44,260 nt of DNA from Glycomyces algeriensis (lineage in GTDB: Bacteria > Actinomycetota > Actinomycetes > Mycobacteriales > Micromonosporaceae), in the NCBI RefSeq assembly GCF_027622855.1, contig NZ_JAPZVR010000009.1:1-44260 (forward strand), written 5' to 3'. The position numbers were made by a program, and so were the translations under genes. Positions 16,105-24,143 of this stretch are shown piece after piece; the stretch's first letter is position 1; every line of letters starts with the position of its first letter. The notes beneath the pieces were generated by a model. The model searched no databases and was not told where the DNA came from. It saw only the letters and a program-made list of their open reading frames with translations.

Positions 16105-16760
16105 ACCCGCACCGCCGCGAACCGCACCTTGGTGCCGGGGACGAGGAGCGCCGCGGGCTCGCGGTGCTCGTTCCACAGCCGGCCCGGGTTCGTCATCGTC
16201 GCGATGAGCTGCCACCCGCCGGGGCTCGAACGCGGGTACACCCCCGTGTAGGGCCCGGCGATGGCCACGGACCCGGCCGGGACCGCGGTCCGCGGGCTCT
16301 CGCGGCGCGGCACCCGGTACTCCTCGGGCAGGCCCTCGAGGTAGGCGAACCCGGGGGAGAACCCGCAGAACGCCGCCTCGTACTCGATGCCGGAGTGGAT
16401 GTCCGCCACCGCGTCGGGGCTCACGCCCCACAGCTTCGCCACGGCCTCGAGGTCGGGCCCGTCGTAGCAGACGGGTATCTCGACGGCCTCGCTCGCCGAT
16501 TCGGGCTCCTCGGTGAGCGGCCAGCCGGGGAGTTCGGCGGCCAGCAGCTCGGGCTCGTCGACGCCGTCGACGAGCACGGTGGTCGCGCCCGGGACCAGGT
16601 CGGCGGCCTCCAGGAGCCCGGACATGCGCCGGGCCTGGAGCGAGCGGTAGCAGGCGCGCGCGAGCGCGGTGGTCCCGCAGTCGATCAGGATGCCGCGCGG
16701 CCCGGCTGGGAGCGGCCTGAGCCCCCGGTTGGAGGTGGGTGCGGTGGGTCTGGTGCTCAC
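16101..16760 (-). CDS. pxpB: 5-oxoprolinase subunit B (KipI-like)
   Basis: 219 residues. Conserved KipI/allophanate hydrolase subunit 1 segments are seen: VEIPVCYDGPDLEAVA, the FSPGFAYLEGLP region and the VPAGSVAIAGPYTGVYP-SSPGGW block. It is the middle subunit of the PxpABC 5-oxoprolinase. The GTG start at 16760 overlaps the pxpA stop as GTGA, and its own stop overlaps the pxpC start. The first 20 residues are Pro/Thr-rich and may be dispensable. Confidence 0.92.
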   Translation of the reverse strand: MSTRPTAPTSNRGLRPLPAGPRGILIDCGTTALARACYRSLQARRMSGLLEAADLVPGATTVLVDGVDEPELLAAELPGWPLTEEPESASEAVEIPVCYDGPDLEAVAKLWGVSPDAVADIHSGIEYEAAFCGFSPGFAYLEGLPEEYRVPRRESPRTAVPAGSVAIAGPYTGVYPRSSPGGWQLIATMTNPGRLWNEHREPAALLVPGTKVRFAAVRV

Positions 16761-17500
16761 GAGAAAGCCTCCACGTCGATGCCTCGCTCAATCAATGCTG
16801 ACCTGATCGACGCGGCGACCGCCACCGCGTCGGGACCGTCGCCGTGCACGCAGATCGATTCGGCCGCAACAGGAGTGACAGTACCGTCGATCGCCGTCAC
16901 GACACCGTCGGCGGCGAGCGACACGGCCTGCGCCACCGCCTCGGCGGGCCCCAGGAGCGCTCCCGGGAGCCCGCGCGGCACGAGGTGTCCGTCGGGAAGG
17001 TACCCGCGATCGGCGAAAGCCTCACCTACGACGCGGAACCCGGCTTCGGTCGCGAGAAGGTCGAGGGTGCTCCCGCGCTGGGTGAGCAGCACGTCCACGC
17101 CCGCGATCGTCGCGCCCTCGACCAGAGCTGCGGCCTGCACCGGGTCGCGCCCGGCCCGGTGGTACAGCGCCCCATGGGGTTTCACGTACGCCACGTCAGT
17201 GCCGGCAGCCTGGGCGAAGACCCGAAGCGCGCCGATCTGGTAAGCGACTTCGGCGGCCAGTTCCTCCGGAGGGACCTCGATCTCGCGCCGGCCGAACCCG
17301 GCGAGGTCGCGGTAGGAGACCTGGGCGCCGACGCGCACGCCTCCGGCGGCGGCGAGGGCGGTGACGCGGCGCAGTGTCAAGGGGTCCCCGGCGTGGAAGC
17401 CGCATGCCACGTTCGCGCTCGTGACGATGCGCAGCAGCGCGTCATCGTCCGTGAGCACCCAGCGACCGAAACCCTCCCCCAGGTCCGCGTTGAGGTCCAT
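16757..17500 (-). CDS. pxpA: 5-oxoprolinase subunit A, LamB/YcsF family
   Basis: 247 residues of the LamB/YcsF family. MDLNADLGEGFG at the start, SANVACGFHAGDP, VGAQVSYRDLAGFGRR and VKPHGALYH are diagnostic, with metal/substrate-lining Asp, His and Lys residues. First gene of pxpABC; the operon is complete and uses two four-base overlaps. The start at ATG 17500 is the natural family N-terminus; longer frames upstream are low complexity. Confidence 0.94.
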   Translation of the reverse strand: MDLNADLGEGFGRWVLTDDDALLRIVTSANVACGFHAGDPLTLRRVTALAAAGGVRVGAQVSYRDLAGFGRREIEVPPEELAAEVAYQIGALRVFAQAAGTDVAYVKPHGALYHRAGRDPVQAAALVEGATIAGVDVLLTQRGSTLDLLATEAGFRVVGEAFADRGYLPDGHLVPRGLPGALLGPAEAVAQAVSLAADGVVTAIDGTVTPVAAESICVHGDGPDAVAVAASIRSALIERGIDVEAFS

Positions 17501-17823
17501 GACTAAACGGTACCGGAGTGCACGGGATTCGGGCGCTTCGGGAACGGGGGGAGAAACCCCACCCCCGATCCACCCGTCCGGGTGAGGCGGGCACCGCGGC
17601 CGGGCTCGCGCGGGCACGGCGGCCGCCGTGTGCCTGGGGCGCGTCAGTGGGACGCGAGTACATCCTCGAATGTGCACCAATATGGACAGAGGCGACATCG
17701 TGACGCTCGGTAAACAGACTTGCCAAAACCCCTGGTAGACAGTGGTATTCGGGGTCCCCGAAACTTGCACCGCCGGTCTATGCTGATACTCACATTTGAG
17801 TTCACTGAGACCTCGGAGGCGGC
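17501..17823. other. Divergent intergenic region between pxpA and the toxin operon
   Basis: 323 bp with no gene. It should hold both promoters. The last 60 bp are less GC-rich and contain TTGCAC (about 17765) and TTTGAGTTCA (17790-17799), with GGAGG four bases before ATG 17824. The element TTGAGTTC recurs at 34608 upstream of the other WXG-type gene pair. Confidence 0.55.
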
Positions 17824-18228
17824 ATGTTCGGTGAGGACGCCATCGCCCAGCAGCTGGCGGAAGCCCGCTCGCAACTGGACGTCGTCAGGCAAACGCAACA
17901 GGACCACCAGGTCCCCCCGGTCACCGTCGAGGGGGCCGAAGGTCGCATCAAGCTCACCCTCGGCTCCAACGGCCGCGTCGAGCGGTTCGAGTTCTTGGAG
18001 GTGCGGGTCCTCAAGGAGGGCACCGAGTTCCTCGAAGAGGAGCTCGCCAAGGTCGTCAACGCGGCACTCGACGCCCGCGCCGAGTCCCTCGGCCACGACA
18101 CTGCCGCGCCCGACCTCGAGGCCATCGGCGAGGCCGTCACCAAGATCCAGGACCAGGGCATCGCCCAGATGCGGGCCATGAGCACCCAGATCAGCGCCGT
18201 GATGAAGAAACTCCAGGGAGGGGCCTGA
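17824..18228 (+). CDS. YbaB/EbfC-like protein of type VII toxin loci
   Basis: 134 residues. An N-terminal helix (MFGEDAIAQQLAEARSQLD), a beta-sheet core VTVEGAEGRIKLTLGSNGRVERFEF and a long C-terminal helix match the YbaB/EbfC nucleoid-associated fold. In actinobacteria divergent YbaB-like genes often precede WXG100-like genes in secreted-toxin loci, as here, and their role there is not known: DNA binding, or a partner/chaperone. First gene of the operon; one base separates its stop from the next ATG. Confidence 0.75.
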   Translation: MFGEDAIAQQLAEARSQLDVVRQTQQDHQVPPVTVEGAEGRIKLTLGSNGRVERFEFLEVRVLKEGTEFLEEELAKVVNAALDARAESLGHDTAAPDLEAIGEAVTKIQDQGIAQMRAMSTQISAVMKKLQGGA

Positions 18229-18229
18229 C

Positions 18230-18553
18230 ATGGTGGTGCAGCTCGACCTCGACTCGATCCGCGAAGGCGCCGAAGCGCTCGACGCCGCCACCGAGGCGGT
18301 CCAAGGCCTCTTCGACGAGTTCAAATCCGCAGTAGAAGGCCTCACCGACTCGTTCGGCGGCGACATGATCGGCTCGCTCCTGGACCTCGCGCACCAGGTG
18401 TGCATGGAGGCCCTCATGGAGTGCATCGAGTCGAACATCGAAGACCTCCTCGACTACGCCGTCAACCTCCGCGAGATGGCCGACACCCACGAGAACGCCG
18501 ACAGCGAGGCCGCGCGCATCTTCCGCGAACTCCTCGCCGAACTCGGTCTCTAG
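18230..18553 (+). CDS. WXG100-like small helical protein
   Basis: 107 residues, almost entirely helical, acidic, no signal peptide or membrane segment. Size, two-helix layout and a central Gly-rich turn (SFGGDMIG, where WXG100 proteins carry W-x-G) suggest an ESX-type secretion partner. The Trp is absent. Two cysteines, in VCMEALMEC. ATG 18230 starts one base after the YbaB-like stop, with AGGGAGG inside the upstream gene. Role inferred: heterodimer partner or export factor for the adjacent toxin. Confidence 0.65.
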   Translation: MVVQLDLDSIREGAEALDAATEAVQGLFDEFKSAVEGLTDSFGGDMIGSLLDLAHQVCMEALMECIESNIEDLLDYAVNLREMADTHENADSEAARIFRELLAELGL

Positions 18554-18640
18554 CCCCGATCCCAGCCCCGCCCGACCGCCGCCACCGGCCGCGCCCTCCC
18601 GTCACCCTTCGCGTTCCTCCCCTTACGAAGGAGATCCAAA

Positions 18641-19135
18641 GTGGGTATGTCACTGCCCTCCGAACTCACGAGCCTGCTCTCCATGCTCGGCTACGACTGG
18701 CCCGAATCGGACGAGACGAAGCTCTACGACCTCGGCGACACCTGGACCAAGCTTTCCGACCAGATCACCGGCGCCATCGACCAGCTCGAAGACGCCGCCC
18801 GCACCGTCACCGACAACAACATCAGCAAGGACATCGACGCCTTCCGCTCCGAATGGGAGGACGGCGAGTCGGCGGTGCGCAACATCGCCGACATCGGCGA
18901 GCCCTCGAACATCATCAGCATCGGGCTCATGATCGCCGCCGGCGTCGTGCTCGCCTTGAAGCTCCAGATGATCGTCCAGCTCGTCACCCTCGCCATCCAG
19001 ATCGCCCAGGCCATCGCCACCGCCGTCGTCACCTTCGGCGCGTCGCTCCTGGAGATCCCCATCTTCAAGATGATCACCTCGATGCTCATCGACCAGCTGC
19101 TCAACATGGCGATCGAGGCGGTGCTCAATGGCTAG
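18641..19135 (+). CDS. CpnT-type toxin N-terminal domain, stand-alone
   Basis: 164 residues starting at GTG 18641, seven bases after AAGGAG. It opens with LPSELTSLLSMLGYDWPESDETKL, a pattern found at the N-terminus of large actinobacterial polymorphic toxins (CpnT N-terminal-like domain). It continues with a helical WXG-like unit (FRSEWEDGESAV) and a hydrophobic segment (about 93-150) including the family-typical IAQAIATAVVTFGASLLEIPIF. In those toxins this domain continues into a long linker and a C-terminal effector; here the frame stops after the hydrophobic part. The stop is inside an 8-base overlap with the HNH gene. Likely the delivery or translocation half of a split toxin. Confidence 0.75.
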   Translation: MGMSLPSELTSLLSMLGYDWPESDETKLYDLGDTWTKLSDQITGAIDQLEDAARTVTDNNISKDIDAFRSEWEDGESAVRNIADIGEPSNIISIGLMIAAGVVLALKLQMIVQLVTLAIQIAQAIATAVVTFGASLLEIPIFKMITSMLIDQLLNMAIEAVLNG

Positions 19136-19670
19136 GGCACGCACCAGGGCCGCCCGCAAGTCGGTCGCCAAGGGCGCCAAGATCATCTCGGCCATCATCG
19201 ACAACCCGCGCTTCTTCCGCGCGGGCAAGGGCCGCGGCATCAAACCCAAGGTCGTCACCATCAGGTTCGACCCGAAGATGAGCAAGAAGGACTTCCGCAC
19301 GAAGGCCGACTCGCTCCGGCGCCTCAGCCGCGAGGGCAAGCTCCGCAAGACGCCGGTCAAACGCGACCCGCAGATCACCCGCAACTACCGCGGCGCGACG
19401 ATCCGCAAGCTCGCCGGCCAGCACCGCGGCAACCGCGTCCAGCAGCGGCGCATCGCCCAGAAGTTCAGCGGCCGCACCTCGGCCACCCGCGCCGGCGACG
19501 GACTCGACCCCGACCACGTGCACGAATTGCAGCTGGGCGGGCGCGACCACGCTGATAACCTCCGCTGGATGGACGCCTACACGAACCGCACGATCGGCTC
19601 CCAGATCGCCGGGCAGCTCAGAGGCGTCCCCGACGGCACACCCGTCATCATCAGAGTGCTCGGGTACTGA
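19128..19670 (+). CDS. HNH-type nuclease toxin
   Basis: 180 residues, strongly basic (many Arg/Lys in 1-120). The C-terminal 55 residues form a compact HNH/His-Me-finger module: DPDHVHELQLGGRDHADNLRWMD with D129, H130, H132, E133 and N144, then TNRTIGSQIAGQL ending in an IIRVLGY strand. The same ending (DH-x-x-ELQLGG-x-D-x-x-x-N-x-x-x-D-x-x-x-N-x-x-x-GSQI) occurs as the last domain of actinobacterial polymorphic toxins, so DNA (or RNA) cleavage is the expected activity. The ATG lies in ATGGCTAG shared with the upstream stop. Followed after 14 bp by probable immunity genes. Confidence 0.8.
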   Translation: MARARTRAARKSVAKGAKIISAIIDNPRFFRAGKGRGIKPKVVTIRFDPKMSKKDFRTKADSLRRLSREGKLRKTPVKRDPQITRNYRGATIRKLAGQHRGNRVQQRRIAQKFSGRTSATRAGDGLDPDHVHELQLGGRDHADNLRWMDAYTNRTIGSQIAGQLRGVPDGTPVIIRVLGY

Positions 19671-19684
19671 AAGGACGGACCAGG

Positions 19685-20224
19685 ATGGAACTCGCCGCGA
19701 AGGCCGCGCTCGTCCGCCCCCGCATGGGGGAGCTCGAACGCAACGGCTGGGCCCACGAACTCGGCGAACCCGCCGAGACCGAGGGCCTGCCGCCCGCGCT
19801 CGCGGACCTGTACCGGGTCTTCGACGGCCTGAGCACCCGCATGGGACTCATCGACCTCTTCGCGGCCGACGACGTCCTGGCCGAGCTCGACAAGCAGGGG
19901 ACGGGGGGCCCGCACGCGGATCCGCACAACCCCGTCCCGCAGCTCGTCCAGTTCGGCAACGTCTGCTACAGCTTCGCGCTCTGCACCGACATCGACTCGG
20001 GCGCAGTGCATCTCGTGGACGCGGACGCCCTCATCGAGGCGGTCGAGCAGGGCGCGCCCCTCCCGACCGAGCCACTCGCGCCGAACCCGGTCGCGTTCGC
20101 GGACGCGTTCCTGTTCGGCCCGCGCTACCGCGAGCTCATCGACCTCGCGGGCGGCTACCAGACCCCCGAGGACGAGGAGGAGGACGAATGGCGCCTCCTC
20201 ATCGAGGAACTCGGCTTCGCCTGA
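19685..20224 (+). CDS. Putative SUKH-like immunity protein
   Basis: 179 acidic residues from ATG 19685 with AAGGACGG upstream. The segment GLPPALADLYRVFDGLS resembles the first motif of SMI1/KNR4 (SUKH) domains, followed by a strand-rich middle (VQFGNVCYSFALCTDIDSGAVHLVD) and an acidic tail. Location 14 bp after the nuclease toxin fits the immunity position. The assignment to SUKH is by motif resemblance and position; a novel immunity family is the alternative. Confidence 0.6.
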   Translation: MELAAKAALVRPRMGELERNGWAHELGEPAETEGLPPALADLYRVFDGLSTRMGLIDLFAADDVLAELDKQGTGGPHADPHNPVPQLVQFGNVCYSFALCTDIDSGAVHLVDADALIEAVEQGAPLPTEPLAPNPVAFADAFLFGPRYRELIDLAGGYQTPEDEEEDEWRLLIEELGFA

Positions 20225-20269
20225 ACCCGTCTCCCGCCACCGAAAGACCCCTGACCTGAGGAGGACCGC

Positions 20270-20791
20270 ATGCCCGCGGCAGCGAAGTACCAAGCACTGT
20301 GGACAGAAGACGAACTGATCCCGTACCCGCGCGAGGACTGGCTCGCCGACGGCTTCCCCGCCGCCGCCCTCCCCGAGGGCGACGAGGTCCCCCTGGACGT
20401 CGAGGTCGTCTACACCGCGTTCCTCCCCGGCAGCCCGGGCCTGTACGACTCGATCAGCCTCGGCACCGAGGACGGCAAGGTCGACCTGCACCTCGTCGTG
20501 GTCGGCGCGGTCGAGGATGACAAGAACCTCCTGTACGTGCTCGACCCCGACAGCGGCGACATCCTCCAGCTCGACCAGTCGAACCCGCGCGACGTCCAGG
20601 CCGTGAACTCCAACTACCGCTGCTTCGTCGAGTTCCTCTACCACTTCCAGCAGTTCGTCAACGCCGACGAGGGCAAGGAGGGCCGCGCGGCCCGCGCCGC
20701 CTCCCTCCGCGAGATCCTGATCCGCCTGGACCCCAACGCCTTCGCGGCGGGCGCCTGGTGGCCGCTGGTCTTCGACCAGCTCACCTCCTGA
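20270..20791 (+). CDS. SUKH-4 family immunity protein
   Basis: 173 residues, ATG 20270 preceded by GAGGAGGA. It shows SUKH-4 family features: PREDWLADGFP near the start, FLPGSPGLYDSISLG, LLYVLDPDSGDILQLDQSNPRDVQAVNSNYRCFVEFLYHFQ and the C-terminal REILIRLDPNAF-x6-WWPLVFDQL. SUKH proteins neutralise nuclease and deaminase toxins by direct binding. It ends the operon and has a paralogue at 23541-24074. Confidence 0.85.
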   Translation: MPAAAKYQALWTEDELIPYPREDWLADGFPAAALPEGDEVPLDVEVVYTAFLPGSPGLYDSISLGTEDGKVDLHLVVVGAVEDDKNLLYVLDPDSGDILQLDQSNPRDVQAVNSNYRCFVEFLYHFQQFVNADEGKEGRAARAASLREILIRLDPNAFAAGAWWPLVFDQLTS

Positions 20792-21009
20792 CCGAGGCCG
20801 CCGCTGCACGGGCCCGTCAGGCATCGAACGCGGGATCATCGCGTTGACCTGCTTGCGGGTTCCTTCGGCGTCGCCAAAGCTGTGACCGGTAGGGCGTTGC
20901 GGTGCGCGAAGCTCACGAGACCCCCGCACACCACAGCAGGGGTGGAGAGCCGAGAGCCGCGCCGTCACCGGTCCGCCGCCTCGGCAGGAGCGCCGCGAGG
21001 AGGCCGACG

Positions 21010-21888
21010 ATGAGCACCATGGACCCAGCGGACGTGCAGCGGGCGAAGCGGCGACAGCGCGAGGGGGATCGGCGCTTCCTCGCCTGGGCGATCGCCGCCG
21101 CGATGCTCATGACCGGGTGCGCGGCCCTGTTCGGTCTGGCGGTCGCGACCACGGCGAACATGTTGCGGCACTCGATCATCGACAGCGTCTTCGACGAGCG
21201 GCTGCCGTTCCCGACGTTCTGGGGCCCCGGCACGCTCGGCTACCTCTGGAGCATCGGGATGATCGGCACGCTCATCGGCTCCATCGCGGCGTCCTCGCTG
21301 CTCGACTCGTACCGGGGCGGCGAGCAGCAGCCTCGGATCCTGGCGTCCCTCGCGACCTGCGCGGCCGCCGTCGCCGTCGTGGCGAACGCGCCCACCTGGC
21401 TCGACCCGCTCGAGGTCGGGGTCGCGGCCGACCCGGTGTTCCACGAGGACGAGGCTTGGAGCGTCTTCGGTTGGATCGCTTACTACGCCGACATCTGGCT
21501 GCCTGGCCTCGCCGTGGCCATCGCCGGTCTCGTGGTGGCCCATGCGATCCGGCACTACGGCCGACTGCGGCTCCAGATCGCCGACCGCGGGCGGCTGCTG
21601 ATGGAAGGACGATGTACGAAGGGCGCCGTGACCGCGATGGTGCTGCGGACCGCGACGAACGACCAGGGGCAGCGTTCGATCGCGGGCACTGAAGTGACGG
21701 TGCGGTTCACCGACGCCCACGGCGTCGAACGGTGGGTGACCCGCTTCAGTCGGGGCCGCACGGGGCTACCGGCCAGGGGCTTCGCCGAAGTGCTGTTCGA
21801 CCCGGTGCGGCCGGGGGACGACCACCTGGTCTTCGTCGCGTTCCATTCCGATCCGGCCCCGCCGGAGTGGATCGGCCCTGAGCTCTGA
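21010..21888 (+). CDS. Membrane protein with DUF3592-like C-terminal domain
   Basis: 292 residues from ATG 21010 with GAGGAGG upstream. Four hydrophobic helices (about 24-48, 75-95, 108-125, 152-175) precede a C-terminal cytosolic or external beta domain (KGAVTAMVLRTATND, TEVTVRFTDAHGVERWV, GFAEVLFDPVRPGD) that resembles DUF3592. Function unknown. It follows the toxin operon by 218 bp that contain no evident gene; whether it belongs to the locus is not clear. Confidence 0.7.
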   Translation: MSTMDPADVQRAKRRQREGDRRFLAWAIAAAMLMTGCAALFGLAVATTANMLRHSIIDSVFDERLPFPTFWGPGTLGYLWSIGMIGTLIGSIAASSLLDSYRGGEQQPRILASLATCAAAVAVVANAPTWLDPLEVGVAADPVFHEDEAWSVFGWIAYYADIWLPGLAVAIAGLVVAHAIRHYGRLRLQIADRGRLLMEGRCTKGAVTAMVLRTATNDQGQRSIAGTEVTVRFTDAHGVERWVTRFSRGRTGLPARGFAEVLFDPVRPGDDHLVFVAFHSDPAPPEWIGPEL

Positions 21889-21915
21889 TGGACTCGTTGC
21901 AGCGCCGGGGGCCGC

Positions 21916-22290
21916 TCAGTATCGAGGGCGGGCGATCCTCATCGTCTCGGGCGCCGCGCCGTGCAGCTCCCGGTAGGCCGCCACGATCTCGTCCTCCACG
22001 TCTTCCCCGGCCTGCAGGCGGACCAGGAACGGCACCACCCAGTGCAGCTCTGCCGCATCGAATTCGGTGTTGAAGAGCGGACTCAGCTCGCCCCGCGTCC
22101 CGTCGATCAGCGTCGAGAGGGCGACCAGGCCGCCCGCGTTCACCACATGCGGGCCGATCGAGAACGCGAGGATCGACTTCGCGCCGTCCGGGTACAACCC
22201 CACTTCAACGGGATGCGGGTAGGACCCGGAGGGCGTGCGGGCGAGCACGAGGAACCGCAGGGGGGCAGGGGCTCGTTTCTTCTTCGCCAT
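21916..22290 (-). CDS. Hypothetical protein
   Basis: 124 residues, starting MAKKKRAPAPLRF at ATG 22290. A strand-rich core (FLVLARTPSGSYPHPVEVGLYPDG, AELHWVVPFLVRLQAGEDVEDEIV) without membrane segments. Not recognised. Convergent with the upstream membrane protein gene (27-bp gap), and in the same direction as the GNAT gene. Confidence 0.6.
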   Translation of the reverse strand: MAKKKRAPAPLRFLVLARTPSGSYPHPVEVGLYPDGAKSILAFSIGPHVVNAGGLVALSTLIDGTRGELSPLFNTEFDAAELHWVVPFLVRLQAGEDVEDEIVAAYRELHGAAPETMRIARPRY

Positions 22291-22360
22291 GCCTGCATCA
22301 AATCACGCGGGGTCGACAAGTGCATCCGGGCAGTTCAGGGGCCGCCGGAATGGCGGCGGC

Positions 22361-22834
22361 CTAGCCGAGCCGGAGGATGGTCTCTTCGACCTCGGTCTGC
22401 CGCCCGGGCGCGTACGCGACCTCGGTGCCGATCGTCTCGAATCCCGCCTTCTGCAGCACTGTGAGCGATCCGGCGTTGTCGCTCGCCGCGCGGGCGTACA
22501 CGGGTCGGATCGCAAGGGCCTGAAGGAACTGCGCGAGAGCCCGGGTCGCTACGCCCTGGCCCCAGACCGAGCGGTCGATCCAGTAGGTGAGCTCGGTTTC
22601 CTCCTCGATGACGAAACTGGCGATGCTGCCCACGAGCCGGCCGTCGAGGGTGATCGCCTGCGTGTTCACGTCCGGAGCGGCCCGCACTCTCGCCATGTGC
22701 GCGTCGAACGCCGCCCGGTCGTCAGGGTCCTTCGCCGTGAACGCGGCCATCCGCACCGACTCCGGGTCCCGCATCAGCTCGAACAGCACGGCGAGATCGG
22801 CGTCCTCGATCGGCCGCAGTGCCACTTGCGCCAC
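22361..22834 (-). CDS. GNAT family N-acetyltransferase
   Basis: 157 residues, RimJ/RimL-like branch. The acetyl-CoA loop motif is IDRSVWGQGVATRAL (about 86-100), with VYARAASDNAGSLTVLQKAGFETIG as the second family block. Strand 4 is ETELTYWI. The GTG start at 22834 is preceded by GAGGAGGA. Substrate unknown; could be a protein N-terminus or a small molecule. Confidence 0.88.
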   Translation of the reverse strand: MAQVALRPIEDADLAVLFELMRDPESVRMAAFTAKDPDDRAAFDAHMARVRAAPDVNTQAITLDGRLVGSIASFVIEEETELTYWIDRSVWGQGVATRALAQFLQALAIRPVYARAASDNAGSLTVLQKAGFETIGTEVAYAPGRQTEVEETILRLG

Positions 22835-22874
22835 GCCGGTCCTCCTCTGGTCGTCCCCTTGAGGACCGTAGCAA

Positions 22875-22917
22875 TCGCCCCCGACATCACCTGCTGACCA
22901 GGCGATCTCGGGGGCGA
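22875..22917 (-). terminator. Hairpin TCGCCCCCGA/TCGGGGGCGA
   Basis: Perfect 10-bp stem with a 23-nt loop, 36 bp past the stop of the minus-strand Pro-rich gene; its likely terminator. Confidence 0.6.
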
Positions 22918-22952
22918 CGACGCTGTGTTCGGAATCCGACGCGTGCTCCCTA

Positions 22953-23441
22953 CTACGGAACCGCTCCGCCCGGCAGCGGGCGATTCGGTTCAGGCTCGCC
23001 GGGCTCGGGGTACGGGCGCATCGGGTCGGGCCGGTTGGGATCCGGCGGGTTCGGGCCGGGATCGGGATGCGCCGGGTCCGGCGGCCGGTTCGGGTCCGGG
23101 TACGGCCGCGTCGGATCCCCGGGCTCCGGGTAGGGCCGCAAAGGATCGGGCCGGTTCGGATCGGGAATCGGCTGCGCCGGGTCCGGCGGCTGGTTCGGGT
23201 CCGGGATCGGCTGCGAGGGATCAGACCAGCCCGGGTCGCCCGTTACCGCACTGTTCGGCACCGGAACGTCCTGATCGCCCGCGATCTCCGGTTCCTCTCC
23301 GGCGATCTCCTGCTGCAGCGGGGTGCCCCGGCGCTCCTCCTCAGGGGTCAGCCCGAAGTGCTCGCCCCGGTACTCCTCCGCATCGTCGCCGCCCCCGCGC
23401 TCGCGTCCGCCGCCGTCGTGAGCCGTGTGTCGATCAGACAT
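22953..23441 (-). CDS. Pro-rich repeat protein with EERRGTPL-type N-terminal motif
   Basis: 162 residues from ATG 23441 (GGGGGAGAC upstream). The first 60 residues are charged and contain LTPEEERRGTPLQQEIAGEEPEI, a motif resembling DUF5709-type actinobacterial proteins. The rest is a P-D-P-N-(R/Q)-P-(P/D)-x repeat with RPYPEPG blocks, a likely extended, unstructured chain. No signal peptide, so either cytoplasmic or exported by a non-Sec route. Function unknown. Confidence 0.6.
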   Translation of the reverse strand: MSDRHTAHDGGGRERGGGDDAEEYRGEHFGLTPEEERRGTPLQQEIAGEEPEIAGDQDVPVPNSAVTGDPGWSDPSQPIPDPNQPPDPAQPIPDPNRPDPLRPYPEPGDPTRPYPDPNRPPDPAHPDPGPNPPDPNRPDPMRPYPEPGEPEPNRPLPGGAVP

Positions 23442-23540
23442 GTCTCCCCCTCTGCGTTGAATCGAGGGAGTACCCGGACGGCGACCGGTCATACCGGCAA
23501 CGGACGGCGGTGCCGGAACCGGAAGCGGCAGCCGTCGGCG

Positions 23541-24074
23541 TCAGGCCTTCGAGCCCAGCTGCATGAGGGCGACGTTCCACCACGACTCGCGGTCCGCGAG
23601 GGCCTCCGGGTCGATGGCGTTCAGGGTGGCGCGCAAGGCCTTCGCGCGCTTGGCGCGGCCGAAGCCGCCCGTGTCGGCGTCGATGAAGAGCGCGAAGTGG
23701 TACAGGAACTCGGTGAGCGCCTTGAACGTCGAGTTCACCAGCTCCAAGGTGCCGTCGCCGACCCCGAGGAGCAGGATCCGCCCGCTGTCGGTGTCGAGGC
23801 AGAACAGCATGTCGTCCCGGTCGTCGGGGACCGCGCCGATCACGGCCAGCGCGAGCGTCCCGTCCGGGCCCATGTCCAGGTTGATCCTGCTGTACAGGTC
23901 GAACCGGGCGCCCTCGAGGTAGGCGGTGAACACCGCGGACATGTCGATCGGCAGGAAGTCGACCACCGGGTACGCGGCGGCGGGCGCGGGGAACTCGTCG
24001 AGCCACTCCTCGCGCGGGTAGGGGATGGTGTTCTCAGGCTCCCAGGCCTTCAGGATGGCGTCGCTGTCGGTCAC
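23541..24074 (-). CDS. SUKH-4 family immunity protein, second copy
   Basis: 177 residues, clearly paralogous to the 20270-20791 product: IPYPREEWLDEFP, VFTAYLEGARFDLYSRINL, LFCLDTDSGRILLL, ELVNSTFKALTEFLYHFALFIDAD and DPEALADRESWW align with the same blocks there. No toxin gene accompanies it; the neighbours are a Pro-rich protein and a DUF1707 protein. Possible roles are orphan immunity against kin toxins or a relic of a displaced toxin cassette. Confidence 0.85.
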   Translation of the reverse strand: MTDSDAILKAWEPENTIPYPREEWLDEFPAPAAAYPVVDFLPIDMSAVFTAYLEGARFDLYSRINLDMGPDGTLALAVIGAVPDDRDDMLFCLDTDSGRILLLGVGDGTLELVNSTFKALTEFLYHFALFIDADTGGFGRAKRAKALRATLNAIDPEALADRESWWNVALMQLGSKA

Positions 24075-24143
24075 GGTGCTTCCTCACAGGGGATCGGGGT
24101 GCGCTTGCGCCGCACTTCGGGGAGGTGGTCGCTCATGCCTCGG

